DNA of 64,000 bases from Mangifera indica (Eukaryota > Streptophyta > Magnoliopsida > Sapindales > Anacardiaceae): contig NC_058140.1 of the NCBI RefSeq assembly GCF_011075055.1, positions 14,633,945-14,697,944 on the forward strand, in the 5' to 3' direction. A program made the position numbers and the translations under genes. Numbering within the stretch: the first letter of the stretch is position 1; the number at the start of each line of letters is the position of its first letter. Positions 38,901 to 51,800 of this stretch are shown piece by piece. The notes under the pieces were generated by a model, which was not told the DNA's origin, ran no database searches, and saw nothing but the letters and a program-made list of their open reading frames with translations.

Positions 38901-41314
38901 ATATTGTCCGCTTTGGGCTTCAGACCCTCACGGCTTTAAAACGCGTTTATTGAGTTAAAGGGTTTTAACCCCTGCTTATATACAAGTTCAGTAGACAGAA
39001 TGAGAGCGATGTGGGACTTAAGGTCACAACATGTATAATATTATCCACTTTATTGAAACAAATAACAGTTTACCTTTCTTAGAAAATTGTATGAATCTGT
39101 GGCTGCTAGTGTATCATTGAGGGTATTATATCCTGTCCAATTTTTTGCATAAGAAAATCCCGTACCAATAGGTTGATCTAAAAATATTATGTTGGCAACC
39201 TGAGAAACACCATGTCTATTGGTTATTTGCAACTTTGCCACATAAATTTTCATTTAAAAAAGAAAAATAGTAATTGGCAACAAATCCGTATATACCTTTG
39301 TCCATGAATAGGGATTCAAAGAAAATTGTGGTTTGGTTCTACTAGAATTTGCATAGTTAAAAGATAACGGACCTGCAATAAAGAAGTATTGTTTTAATCA
39401 AGGACATATTTAGAAGTCAAATAAAAAAGAAGGCCAAAGGACTATTTCACACCCAAGGTATGCTGATTTTCCAAAGTTACCCCTGTTAACTTTGAAAATC
39501 TCATTTACCCATACATGATCATTTAAATCTATTAATTTTAAGGGTAAAATTGTAATTTTATATTTAATATTAAAAATAAACTTAAATATGATTTCATTTT
39601 CCCCCCTAAATTTAAAAAACTAATTTTTTTTTTCTAAACCAAGTTTAAAAAAAATCACATTTCCCCCTAGAGTATAGCCGGTTTAGGGTGCACTATGGAG
39701 AAGGTGACCAAATTTTGAAACTAAACCCTAGGGGAAAAATGTGATTTTTTTCAAACATAACTTGAGAAAGAAAATGTTAGTTTTTAAACTTTTAGATGGG
39801 AAATGAGATAAATTTTTCAAAGATTAGAGTTTCGTTAATTTTAACTGATTATGGGTGGGTAAATGAGATTTTTAAAATTAACAGGGGAAACTTTGAAAAA
39901 TCAGTATAACTTTGGTGGGAATAGCCCTTTGGCCAAAAAAAAAAAACAAAAGCTTCAAATCTTTAAGAGTTATCAATGTTAATTAAACTCGTGGCCCATC
40001 AAAACCCACTTTTTACTTGCCCCTTTTTTTACAAATTTCTCTACAGTGTCGGTGACTGCTCCCATTCTAGTTCTATGCCTGGACCACTAAATATAAATGA
40101 ATTGTGTTTTATGTTTAAGGAAAGGCCAAACTACTTTCCACCCAAGTTTTGTTATATTCTCAAAGTCATACCTATAGACTTTAAAAAACCTGAAATCTCA
40201 CCTATTAACCAATTATAGTTAAAATTTTTTGTTATAGATATAGGTAAAATTATTATTTTACTAATAATATTAAAAAAAATATAAAATTCATTATATTTTC
40301 TCTTTTAAATTTTAAAAATTAACAACTTCACTTATACCTAAAGTTTTCTAACTTTGAAAAGTCACATTTTCCTCTAAAATCTTACGGCTTTTTTCTTCTC
40401 CCCTCTAATTGCCATCTTTGATCCCGACGAACTCATCTCTCCATTCTAAACCATTGGTCAACACATGAGAAACAATTTTGAATGAATCTTTTCGTCAAAG
40501 ATGAAGAGATCCAATGCTAGATCTCTTTGTCTTTTTGTCAAAGGCATTTAGATCTCGACAAAGAGATCTAGATCTCTTCGTTGTCGGATCTCTTTGTCTC
40601 TGACGAAGAGACATGTTTTAGATTTCTTTCCATACCTAGGCCAATGGTTTAGGGTGGAGAGAGGAGGTCGTTGGCGTCGAAGATGGTGGCCGAAATGATG
40701 AAGAAAAAATTTAGGAGAAAATATGACTTTCAAAGTTAGAAAACTTTAGACAATGGTAAAATTGTTAGTTTTTAAAACTTCTAAAGAAAAATATAATGAA
40801 TTTTATATTTTTTTAATATTATTAATAAAATAATAATTTTTTCTTATTTCTAATAAAAAATTCTGATAACAATTATGTCAGGGGTGAGATTTCATATTTT
40901 TTAAACTCTACAAGTGTGATTTCAGATTTTAAGGAAAAGATAAAATAGTCAGGAATTAAACACATACCAATTTCATATACAAGTCCGGAGAAAGACGAAC
41001 AGCCAGGACCTCCGGTAAGCCACAGGAAGAGAGGATCCTGTTTTGGGCTCCTCTCAGACTCAATAAAATAGTAGAAAAGCTGTGCGTCATCAAGTTCACC
41101 CACTCCAATATACCTGCACTGAACAATAATTATTTAACGTGCATAAAATAATGAAGAAGAAACTAAGGAAAATATTCACAGGGTTAACAATTAAGGCCTA
41201 CCCAGTTTCCAGTTTGAAGGGAAGATGACCAGGAAACCCTGGTAATTCCTTGATGATTGAAGCTGAAAGAGCAACGTCCAACAAAACAAGCAAACCAACT
41301 GCTCGCCACAACAT
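35907..41314 (-). CDS. Serine carboxypeptidase-like protein (probable SCPL acyltransferase), complete gene A
   Basis: Fourteen exons (minus): 41314-41202, 41113-40968, 39372-39296, 39199-39074, 38660-38558, 38337-38300, 37675-37574, 37232-37146, 37048-36893, 36811-36740, 36667-36549, 36452-36339, 36141-36087, 35990-35907; 463 residues. A signal-like hydrophobic start ([13 protein letters not shown]) points to the secretory path and vacuole. The oxyanion-hole segment [10 protein letters not shown] is at 69-78; the triad is Ser173 in TGDSYGG, Asp384 in SGDQD and His440 in GGGHTAP. The GDSY form, with Asp where peptidases have Glu, is usual in SCPL acyltransferases, which transfer acyl groups from 1-O-glucose esters; substrate cannot be told. 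The donor after exon 13 is GC, not GT. Introns 2 and 4 hold mobile elements, and a hAT-like element lies 202 bp upstream. No stop or frameshift. Confidence 0.93.
38765..39031. mobile_element. TRIM-like LTR remnant in intron 4 of gene A
   Basis: A truncated LTR-like unit (ending GGTCACAACA), the spacer with ATCGCTATCGTGTTGATAACG, then a second unit from TGTTATAAACAG to GGTCACAACA. It has the same organisation as the array at 15308-15788. It lies within the intron between exons 4 and 5. Confidence 0.65.
39432..39934. mobile_element. Foldback-family element in intron 2 of gene A
   Basis: Ends GGCCAAAGGACTATTTCACA and its near-inverse ATAGCCCTTTGGCC. Arms are mirrored throughout (CCAAAGTTACCCCTGTTAAC against the reverse of TTAACAGGGGAAACTTTG). 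Flanks are A-rich (AAAAAAGAA and AAAAAAAAA), compatible with an imperfect 9-bp duplication. Length about 503 bp. Confidence 0.8.
40124..40945. mobile_element. Second foldback element in intron 2 of gene A
   Basis: Left end GGCCAAACTACTTTCCACCC; the right end is decayed. Inner arms are well mirrored: AGTTTTCTAACTTTGAAAAG near 40340 against CTTTCAAAGTTAGAAAACTT near 40723. The centre carries an AGAGATC/GATCTCT palindrome-rich segment at about 40500-40620. It is about 190 bp from the 39432 copy. Confidence 0.7.
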
Positions 41315-41515
41315 TGTGAAGTCACTCAACTGTGTAAAATTTGAAAGATAAAGCCTGATTTATATGGCTTTGAGGGAAATGGGCTTTTTGCGACCGACTT
41401 AACTTTTATAGTACTATTACTGGGTAACTATTTTTAACTAAAAATGATTACTGATATGCCTATTTTTATGTGTATAGTTGCAATTTTTTTTTTCAAATTC
41501 TAGCATACTTTACTC

Positions 41516-42532
41516 TAGAACCGTGAACCGGATCGAAACCGGTCCGGATAAAACTGGAATCGATTAACCCAAAACCGAAATCGGATTTTAGTGGTTCGGT
41601 TTCGTTTTACATAATTTTGAACTGTAAAACCTCCAGTTCATATCAGGTTTATAAACCGACATGTAAACCGACGGTTTATTATACTGAACCGAAAATTTTA
41701 ACTTTGTTTTTAATTTTTTAAAATTTATTAAAGGAACCAACGATTCCCTGCGTAGGGAACCGTTGGTTCACTGCAAGTGTAGGGTACAATGGTCCCCTGC
41801 ACATTTGAAAATTGCAGGTCCCCTGCAAAAGTTCTTAATCTCATTTTCACCCCCTATTTTTTAAAATTTAAAAAAAAAATTTCTATATATATACCCATTC
41901 AAATTTTAATCTCTCAACTCTCTCACTCAATCATTTAAACTCTCATTCTTATTATTTCAATTCTTAATACTCTCTCAATCTTTCAATCAAATTCTCTCAA
42001 ATCTAATTAAATTTTTTTTTATTTTTTATTAATTTTTATTTTTATTTATATTATACAATTCATAATTAATTATAGAATTTATTTCTATAATTAATTTTAT
42101 TTATTATGTTTTATAATTAATCATATAATTTATTTATATAATTAATTTTATTTATTATAAAAAAAGGTAAGTAATGGAAATTATTATGGTAATAGGAGAT
42201 TTGGTCTACGTAGGCTTTGAATCTTCTAAACCCCAAGAAAATATGTAAGAAGTTTAATTGAAAAATTAAGTTTAAGCCTTTCTTTTAATTTTTAATTATT
42301 GTAATTAATAATTTAAAAATTAAATCAAAATCATGTATTAGAATTGACGGTTCAATGTCGATTTCAAACCGAAACCATCGATTCCAAACCGGGGTCATGA
42401 ACCGAAACCGTCAGTTCCGAACCGATTACAAACCGTCCTATTATGGTTTCGGTTCAGGGTCCTTATTTTTTCGAACCGTGAACCGGTGGTTTCGAACCGA
42501 AACTACCGGTTCATGAACCATGGCCAGGTCTA
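41516..42532. mobile_element. hAT-like non-autonomous element upstream of gene A
   Basis: Flanked by an exact 8-bp duplication CTTTACTC (41508-41515 and 42533-42540). Ends are TAGAACCGTGAACCGG and, reversed, TAGACCTGGCCATGGTTCAT, which share TAGA and GTGAACCGG/ATGAACCGG. The interior is rich in GAACCGG and CGGTTTCGGTTC motifs plus AT-rich DNA and encodes no transposase. The corresponding sequence upstream of the shattered copy (about 33880-33930) is uninterrupted, which gives an empty site. Confidence 0.8.
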
Positions 42533-43009
42533 CTTTACTCTAAAGATTAATAATATAAATAATACTATATGTACCCACTTTGAATATATAAATAGATTTA
42601 TTTTATGTGTGTCATTATATGATTGGACCTTTTTTATTTTTACGTCAAAAATACTCAATTATATGATAATATATAATACTCAAAATAAATATACATAATT
42701 TTATTATAGTAATATTATTATGTATTTTAAATTCCATAATGTATATAATTTAAGAGTTCATTGTTCTTCATATAGTACTTGAAATTAGATTCTATAGAGG
42801 AGAAATTATGAAAAAGGTCTCTTAAAGGTTGTAAACAGGTGAAAAAGAAATTTATTTTCCCCAACATTTACTGAAAATCGGGAGTTCTTTTTAGTTTTAA
42901 TATACACAAAATTTAAAAAATAAAAAAAAAGGTGTCAGACTAATGACGTCATTCTCTACATAGTACAAGGCATTGAATTCTCACCAAACAAAACTTGTGA
43001 TTCTTATTA

Positions 43010-45563
43010 TTTTGAATGTTAGATGCACATGGACCAACTACTTTGATATGACTTTCAGCTGAGTTAAACGGCCATAACACCGCTTTGATATGCCTTACGA
43101 GTGTAGTAGAAGACAACTTATGATTCACGTGCTCCAATCGATACATATTTTGCATTTGCATTAACAATATTATTTGATGGAAATTTATTTACAACTCCAG
43201 ATTTTATGAATCACTTTTTTTTTTTTTTTATAACAAGTAATCACTTCTTTTTATTATATTCGAAATTAAATCAATTATATCAAATATGACAAACTCTCAG
43301 TCTAATGACTTACTTCATAATCACTGAATTAGATAAATTAAAATTTTAATCTTGATATGTTGTCAAAGATAACTTGAACTTATACTCTCTTATATATAAA
43401 ATATTTTTTTTTACCACTCAAACTATCTCATAATTATTCAAATTAATTTGGACCCCATAATCATGCCAATGCAATAATTAACCAAATTATTAAAAGGAGA
43501 TTATAAGAAATTAGTTTAAATTCCATATAATTCCTTCAAAATTTGCATAAGATTACTTGTTGATCTCTTCTGTCTTCTCTCACTCTTAACATCAAAGTGT
43601 TCAAAAGGTATATACAAGAATGAAATGACAAAATTACCCCTACGTAAGTGGGGAGAAGATAATTATCTCCTTAATTAGATCATTAAATATTTAAGTGTTA
43701 ATGTGTAGCATTACCTAGCTATTTTCCCTTTTTTATATGTGAATAGATTTTTAACAGTATCTAATTTTCAATAGTACCTATTTGAAGAATAAATGTATGA
43801 TTAAAAAATATTTTTTATCACCCAAAGATTTCCATGAAGTCTCAATTACATCCCTGTGGTGCGAGAAACCATCAAACACCTCATATCATATTTGAATAAA
43901 TTGTCACTTATCCCTTCACCTTCTTCTCTATCAATCAACTGTAAAGTCAAGGACAAACTTGTAATTGTGGGTCTTTAACACAAAAATTGATTAAAAAAAT
44001 AATTTAAAACTCAGAAAATTAAAAACAATTCTGAAACATTAAAATTAAAGTAATTTGAAAACTTGAAATAAAAAAAAAATCTTGTTAAAAATTGAAATAA
44101 AAAGTCCGAAAATTGAAAAAAAACAATAAAATAATGTGAAATTGAAATAAAAATTTAAAATTTAAAAAGTGGGAAGAAGTAAAAAAAATAATACCATAAA
44201 ATTGAAACAAAAAAATTCTAAAATATTACATAAAAATATGAAAATTGAAAAATCCAAAAAATTTAGAAAGGTAGAATATTATAAAAAAAAAAACTAAAAT
44301 AATAGGAACTAAATAGTGGGAATGAATAGGAATAAATAGAAAACTAAGTCAAGGCCACCTAATTTCAAGTTGGTGAATAGATATATATCTTTTCAACACT
44401 CTCACTTGGTGTATGGTTTTTAGACGACATCCAGTTATTGAAATTTTGTAGGGATATGGGAAAAGCTGATGCCTCCTTGAACATCTTCTTTGATAGTGGA
44501 TAAAGGGATTTGCACATCCTCCAGTCAATCTTTCCAGCCAAATAGCTTCACATTTTCCTTAAGTAATGGCTTTACACTCAGCCTCTACAATGTTATGAGC
44601 TACCACAAACTGCCTTTCCAAGTGACTCAGTTGCCTCATAACCTAGAATAATAGTCAGACATTGATCTATTTCCTTCAGTAGAACCAACCCTAATCTACA
44701 TTAGCAAATCCCACAATTTTTTTGCAACGACCTAAATTTAATAATAATATTTTTTTCCCCTACTATCCCAAAATATTGCACATTTATCTTCCTCTATTGT
44801 CTCATATTGTAAGTCTACATACTTCAATCTACCCGTCATCACCACCACAACCAATCTCAATTACCCATACCCCAATCAAATATGAATCCAAACTCTAACT
44901 TGACTTTAACATCTTTGTATTCTCAATCAAAGCTCTTTGTTCTTACAGTATTATTTAATTGTTGGGATGAATATGAGTTTAAATGCTTACCCTTTCATCA
45001 ACCACCCTAATTTAGAAATTTCAATGATTGCTAAATCTAAAAGACCCCTTAATAATTAATGAGATTCTAGATGAGGGTGAACAAGAACTTATAAAAAATT
45101 TAAGCACAATTTTAATATTATAATACAATAATAAATATGAACAAAAATTGAAAAATTAAAGAAAAGAAAAGATTTAATATTTATAATAATTCAAAACTCC
45201 CTCTTCTAACTTCAATAATTAATTTTTATTAAAAAGATTATTGCGTACAATAAATTAGGCAGTAGTATCTTTGATTTAAAAGCATGATTCTCCTGGTTGA
45301 AATTTAGAACTGAAAAAATTAAAGCCTCGACATTGAAGCCACCTGAACGCAACATGATTCATATTTATTCCACAATAAAATTAACATCATCATTTAACTC
45401 AAGAACTAATTTTCAAACTCAAGTAACGCAATATTATTGGTAAAAGAAAAAAAATATAAAACTAAAAGGAAAAAAAAGGTAGCAATGAATAAGATTTTTT
45501 TATTTTTCAAAAGTCTTCCAAGGATAATCTGTCACCATGATAGGGTCGAATTATTTAATTAAT
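43010..45563. other. Interval between SCPL gene A upstream region and pseudogene B
   Basis: AT-rich and without an intact gene. It holds a decayed Copia remnant (about 44340-44720) and the 3' flank of pseudogene B (about 45240-45440), which is similar to the 3' flank of gene A near 35660-35770. Confidence 0.5.
44340..44720 (-). mobile_element. Decayed Ty1/Copia remnant (RNase H region)
   Basis: Read on the minus strand with stops and shifts, pieces such as QFVVAHNIVEAECKAIT, CEAIWLERL and STEGNRSMSDYYS match the Copia RNase H pattern (SSAEAEY and W-L around it). Near 44390 a GAGAGTGTTGAAAAGATATA stretch looks like a polypurine tract and LTR start. Several in-frame stops show it is dead. Confidence 0.6.
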
Positions 45564-46568
45564 TTAGAATAAAACTCCTATCAATGTTGATAACAAGAGG
45601 GGAAAGTACCCCAACCATCTACTAATCATAGCCAAACATTCCTTAGGCTTAAACTCTGGAGCTGTGTGACACCCTCCCTGTCAAACGTAAAATTTAATTA
45701 TAATTCAAATAAAATTGATTAATAAAGTTATAATTATAAATAAATATCAGATTGTCCTCTAGATTATGCTTGCCTTCACAGTCGTGAATGTGAAACTGGA
45801 TGGAATTTTGTAGGACTGTCTTGGGTACCTAAAAAACCAAAAAAAAATAGATTTATAAAGATATACGGGAACAATATTATTATGAGTATCTATTTTAAAT
45901 ATACAAATTTATATAAATTTGTGTATGTCATTATATAATTTAGTATTATTTTATCATTAATTCAAAATCACTCAATTATTTGATTATGCATATTAAATGT
46001 GTATCAATTTGTGTACTTAAAGTAGATTTTCATAGTTTTATTATTTACACAAGTAATATTATATATATGCACTTATAAGTACATAAAATATATATATAGA
46101 TAATATATCATCATATGATTGATTGTTATATTCTCTTTAATTTAAAATCACTCAATCACATTAAATATATTATCTATATATTTATTTTATCTATTTAAAA
46201 TATATACACATAATTTTATTGGTATAGAAAATAACTGACCCGGCAACTTAACCATCCACAAACCATGGTTGCCAATCATATTGAATCGTCAAATTCAAAG
46301 ATTTTATCCACGCCTGTGTATCCATATATGGTATTAACATGTCGTGGTCACCATTGCATGTGCTTGGAGAAACTAAATTAATACTTAGCGTGATGAGATA
46401 TTAATAATAAAATCACTAACAAATTTAAAATTGTATATTATTTTACTTATAAATGAGAGTCCTTTACCCTTTTTCGATAAGGTATCGATGAGAATCTATA
46501 ATAGATATGACATCTTTTAAGTAAATTAAAGATTGATTACATCTTACCTATTTCTCTATACTCCCTTA

Positions 46569-47050
46569 GGGGGCGTTTGGTTTGGATAATGTTTTATTAC
46601 CAAAATAGAAAAATTACCTTGAAGATAGATTACTTAAAAGATTACTAGGTATAAATGATTACTATGTTTGATAAAATTTGATAGGTATAAATAATTATTG
46701 TGTTTAGTTAAAGATAATAAAATATTACTAGTAAATTATTTTACTTAAATGCCCTTAAATATAATTATTTTTATATATTTTTTATATTATTTGTTATATT
46801 AATTAAAAATAAATTTATTTTTATCTAAAAAAATTAATAAATAATAATATAATTATAATAAACTCAAGATTACCTCAGTAATCTTTAAATACCTAAGGTA
46901 AAGGTGGTAATCAGATTACCACCTATATTACATGTCACGTCAGCATTGGTAATAGAAGATTACTGTAATCTTTTATTACTGACAAACCAAACAAGGGAAT
47001 AAAAGATAAATTACCAAGGTAAACTTAAAATCTCCCAACCAAACGCCCCT
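46569..47050. mobile_element. Tourist-like (PIF/Harbinger) MITE
   Basis: Ends GGGGGCGTTTGGTTTGG and, reversed, AGGGGCGTTTGGTTGGG, flanked by the 3-bp duplication TTA (46566-46568 and 47051-47053) typical of PIF/Harbinger elements. Gene A at about 36660-36680 shows the uninterrupted site. The element lies exactly at the intron 10/exon 11 border of pseudogene B. Confidence 0.85.
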
Positions 47051-47082
47051 TTAGTGATTATAATTTTTAATGTTGGGTTTAT

Positions 47083-47090
<8 letters not shown>

Positions 47091-47116
<26 letters not shown>
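47091..47116. repeat. (AT)n microsatellite
   Basis: About 26 bases of TA repeats just right of the Tourist-like MITE. Confidence 0.85.
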
Positions 47117-47121
<5 letters not shown>

Positions 47122-47869
47122 GAATAAGTAATACTATTTGTATCTATTTTGGATATAAATTGTGTATATAATACTTATATGTGTTATCATATAATTAGGT
47201 GTTATTTTATCTTTAATTTAAAATCACTCAATCATATGATAATATATGTAAATATATACATATTTGTATAATTAAAATGAGTATATATAATTTTATTGTA
47301 TAAGAATTACTTGAATTTTTATACCTCTCGTATGTGAAGAGCCTTTTGGATAATTTTATCATTAGCCTATACATAAGGATAAAGGTAGTTAGAAATAATG
47401 TACATAAACTTGTTTTAATTAAAAGATTAAGTGGAAGCAAGAGATTTACCCGACACCATGGTTCAGGAGGAGCTTGATGCAAGGATGGAAAATATTCAAA
47501 ATCCTCGATGGGAACGCTTGATTCCCACTTTAATGTCTTTGGTTTTGGGGATAAAACAAGACACTCAGGTTCCAGTATTTGTCCCAAAGTCACTTTATCT
47601 AAGCACTAAACAAAAAAATTAATTTTTATGGCTGTAACGCTAAAAAATTCTCTCTCTATGTTTAGAAATTAAAACAGTATTGGACATATTTCACTTTACC
47701 TCCTCGACTTATAGAAGATCTTAATGCACAGTGTGTTGTTTGCATCTGGATCAATATACTTCCCCTTGTAATTCCTCTCAGTCAACTTCCAAAAAAAATT
47801 AAAAAATTAGACTGAATTTTTTACTATGAGAACGTTGACCATATAACATTGGAAGAAATGATATAAAAT

Positions 47870-48806
47870 TTTTAATTTATTTGATTCAATGATTAATTTA
47901 ACTTTAAAAAGATAATATGATTTAAGTAGGGTTTTTCGTTATACAAAAAAGAAAAATTCTATTGATTTTTTGTTGAACTTAGTGAAAAACTTTATTTATT
48001 TATTTTATATATCAAGAAAAATTATAAAGGAACTATTATTTGCTAATCACACCTACACATATAAATATCACATTGTTCCATCAAATTACATTAATACATG
48101 CAGATCAAGGGATAATTAACAAAAATGGCTAACACAATATGGCCTGAATTATTTATTCCAAATTACTGGACTATTAGATTAAATAAGCAATTGTTGTATG
48201 TTTGGTAAAGACTATGAAAATAACATAAACTATATAGTATAATTAACTTTTTGAATTATTTGACCAATAATCCAGAGTATTGCCGAGGTAACTTATCTTG
48301 AAATATTATGGGATTTAATGATTTTTTTTCTTTTTCGATTATGTTCTTTAATAATAATTAAAAATTCTTATAGTTATTGTGTTTTCTCAATTAATAAATA
48401 TTATTTCTTTTAATTTATTATTATTATTTTTTATAATTGATGTGTATTAGATATTATTATATACAAATATAAAATAAAATAAAACAATAAATTAGATTTC
48501 AAAAGAAAAAGTGTACTTTTATAGTATGATAATTTATTAAAATCTAGTTTAAAATATTAAATAAATACTGCGCATTTTGAATTTAGTTTAAAATTTTAAG
48601 TACAGTGGTAATAGATAGATATCACACATAATCATAGATTACACTAAAGAATTGATTATCACATAATCAATTATTCTTACAATCATAAATAGTGCTTATA
48701 TAGAATTAGAAGTAAATCATTCTCCTCTCATGAATTTTTAAGCAGCTTAGGCACAGTGGTAATAGTGCTTATATAGAATTATTGAAGTCCAATTTACCAA
48801 TCAGCA
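47870..48806. other. AT-rich spacer between pseudogene B and SCPL gene C
   Basis: No exon is seen. Similarity to gene A ends near 47870, in the intron before exon 8, which marks the breakpoint that removed exons 1-7 of pseudogene B. Confidence 0.5.
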
Positions 48807-51800
48807 CTAGAGAGGATACCAGTGGATCCACCTATCAAACATTTCATAACATATTCTTCGTTTGTACTCTGGAGCCGGATGACCTGCGCCCTATATAATC
48901 AAATTTGAGTAAACTTCAGTTAGATTTGTGATAGGAGAATACTCTGAAAACAATAAAAACTATACGTATCTACTTTGAGTATGTAAATTAATACACATTG
49001 ATATATGTTATTATATAATTAAATTATTTTAAATTAAAAATAAAAAAATATATAAATATATACCCATTTATTTAAACTGTTTACTTGCCTTCAGAGTTGC
49101 GTATGTCAACCGATATCCATGCTCTGAGTACTTTATAGTGTATCTGCATATTCAAACAAAGTACCACATTTATATATAAGCATAGAACTTGGCGAATTGA
49201 CAGGGGTAGAGTGCTCACCCAGCCACCTGACCATCAACGAACCATGGCCGCCAGTCATTTACCACTGTTAAGTTTAGTAACTTTATCCACTTCTCTGTGC
49301 CCACGAAGGGAACCACAAGGTCTCGATCTCCGCTATAACACCACAAAATCTATTGTCAATACCTACAAGTATAGAATTTTTATGTTGTTTCATTTTCTAG
49401 CAGTTTTTTTGTTTGAGTTCCGTTAAAACTGGTAGCAAAGATTCTAAAGAATTGTAGACTTTGGGGGTCCTAAGCTATATTGTTTTTTTTACCACTCAAC
49501 CAGAACTTGTAAGCCTTTTGTACTGAGATATCGATGAACATCAACCACACTCAAGACATCCTTCGTGTATGATAAACTCTTATTGCATCTCTTCCAATCT
49601 GATACAAGCCCCTGTTGCCATTAATTCAGTGAGATATTTATATTAAACTCTTAGATCATTACATTTATATATAACATATATATGAAAGTTACTTGGTTAT
49701 CACAAACCTTCCGAACGTGTAAAGCATCTTGCACTTGGTCATTATTAGCCCACATGTAGGAGAGTGCATAGTTAAAATTCTGGACAAGCAGAAATAAAAA
49801 TCCAATTCATAAGATCCAAAGATGATGCCAAAAAAAATGAAATTAAATTTTTAATTGCAAAACAATTCAAAGAAGTGACAATAACAGATTGATGAGGAAA
49901 TTTTTTGATTACCCGGCACCAGAAGTCAGGAATTTTTGGTGGTGAAAGGATGAAATTTGCAGGATTTTCTTGTAAAGCCCGGCGAGGCATTTCTTCTTGG
50001 TCCACATTTGGCGACGCAAAAGTACATTTCGGTTCCAAAATGTCACTGCGATACAAATCTTTAACGCACTGCAATTATTGAAAGGAAAAGAAAACAAAAT
50101 CAATCCAGTCATTTCTAGGAAGCTTGAAGAAAATCAATTGTTTTTAACAGGAACTGAAACTGCTGAGCATGTTACTTTTTCGTAAATTTCATAAGCAGCT
50201 ACACATCTTGTATTCGAAGGATCTATATTCACATAGTTCTCATGGCAATATACTTTTAGGTCCTGAAAATTTCCAGAATCTAGAATCAGCTATCCATAGT
50301 CTTAAGGAAACTTAACTATTTAGAAAAAAAAAAAAAAAGATGAAAATGCAAATAATAATAAAAGCACCTCATAGAGTTCATCTGATATAAGTGCCATGCG
50401 ATGAGAAAATACAATTTTTGAATTCTCATCAATCACTGAATCCGTTCGTGGGCTCCCAATCAAATACCCCTGTTATAAAATTAATACATGACATTATACT
50501 GTGTGCTATCAGGAAAATGAATTAGTTGAGTCATGAATTAGAGAAGCTGAAGTCATATATACAGATCGCTTACTATCAGATTCATTTTTGGTTGGGTGCC
50601 GGCTTCATTTCCTGCAAGGCAGAATATATTTTTAATTTTGATTTTTGAGCTTTTCATTAATAATTAATGATGAATATGAATGAAAAAAATATATTAACTT
50701 ACCCTCTACAACCAGTTTGGTGATCTGGGGAACAATCATGCCTGAATAAGAATCACCACTAATGAATAGTTCAACAGCCAAGTATTTTGGGTTCTCAATT
50801 AACCACTGCAAGTAAATAATATTGAAACTCAATTATATCAATTAATTACCACTGTTTTGAATTGTAAAATTTTTCTCGGAGCCTGCTTGATCAAACTATC
50901 TACGTACTAAAAAATATTTACTCCAGAGTCAAAAGCACTTTTGTCTTTTGTAAATTCTGTGGTAGGTTTGAGTTTAATTTACCCACCTTTCTAAGGAACT
51001 CATAGGATTGCTTAGCGGATTCAGAGTCAGAGGAAGACCAGGCGTCTGCCTTTGTGGAGTAAGAGAAACCAGTGCCAACTGGTGCATCTAAGAATATGAT
51101 GCTGGCTGTCTGGAGAATTTTCGACCGAAAATAGTAATTTTGTTAAGGAAATCAAACGTCTATACAAGAGAGATCAAATTAAAAGAGCAAATCACATTGG
51201 CCCACTCAAGGTTTAGAAGAACCATTGTGTCATCCACAAATTCCCAAGCTGCATACACCCACCCAAAATCCAACCTTGGTAGAAAAAACTAATGATAGAA
51301 TGGCATTAACCATTATTTTACCTTCCCAAATTTTGAAAAAATAAAAAACAAAAAAGGAAAACAATACATGTTGGATCACACAGAGAAAGTTACCATCTAA
51401 TCAAAAATTCTAGTATCAATTTTTACCTAAAATCTAACTTTTTAAAAAAAGGAAAAAACTTTAATACAATGTAAAAAAAAAGTAAAGAGTCATATAACTA
51501 GTAATTGTTTATCTTTTATAAGATTATCATAGTATCTTTTGAAAGCGATCATTGTCACACTGACCAAATTTAACAATTGAAATCATAATAAAAAGATATG
51601 ATCTATTTTCAAACCTTGTGTGAAAAATAGTGATTTACTCTAATTAAAACTAGATTGTGTTTTGATGTATTAATTTTCAACCTTTGTCCATGCATAGGGG
51701 TAGTACTTGATTCTCGGTAAGCCCCCTTTGTAGGTTTCAATATCAAACTCCAATGGTCCTGCACAGAACGGAGATACATTAAGCACTAACTTGAATTAAA

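Larger units (their letters stand above)
45564..47783 (-). pseudogene. SCPL pseudogene B (5'-truncated, multiple stops)
   Basis: Exons 8-14 of an SCPL gene close to gene A are recognisable on the minus strand: exon 8 (about 47783-47697), exon 9 (about 47607-47452), exon 10 (about 47400-47329), exon 11 (about 46565-46450), exon 12 (about 46355-46243), exon 13 (about 45829-45775) and exon 14 (45677-45564). Exons 1-7, with signal peptide and catalytic Ser, are absent; homology stops near 47870. A one-base loss in exon 8 shifts the frame, and stops replace Trp in exon 10, Trp and Tyr in exon 11 and Gln in exon 12 (the VDGQVAG position). The His motif is GGCHTAP, with Cys for Gly. A MITE sits at the start of exon 11. 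The GC donor after exon 13 is kept. Confidence 0.9.
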
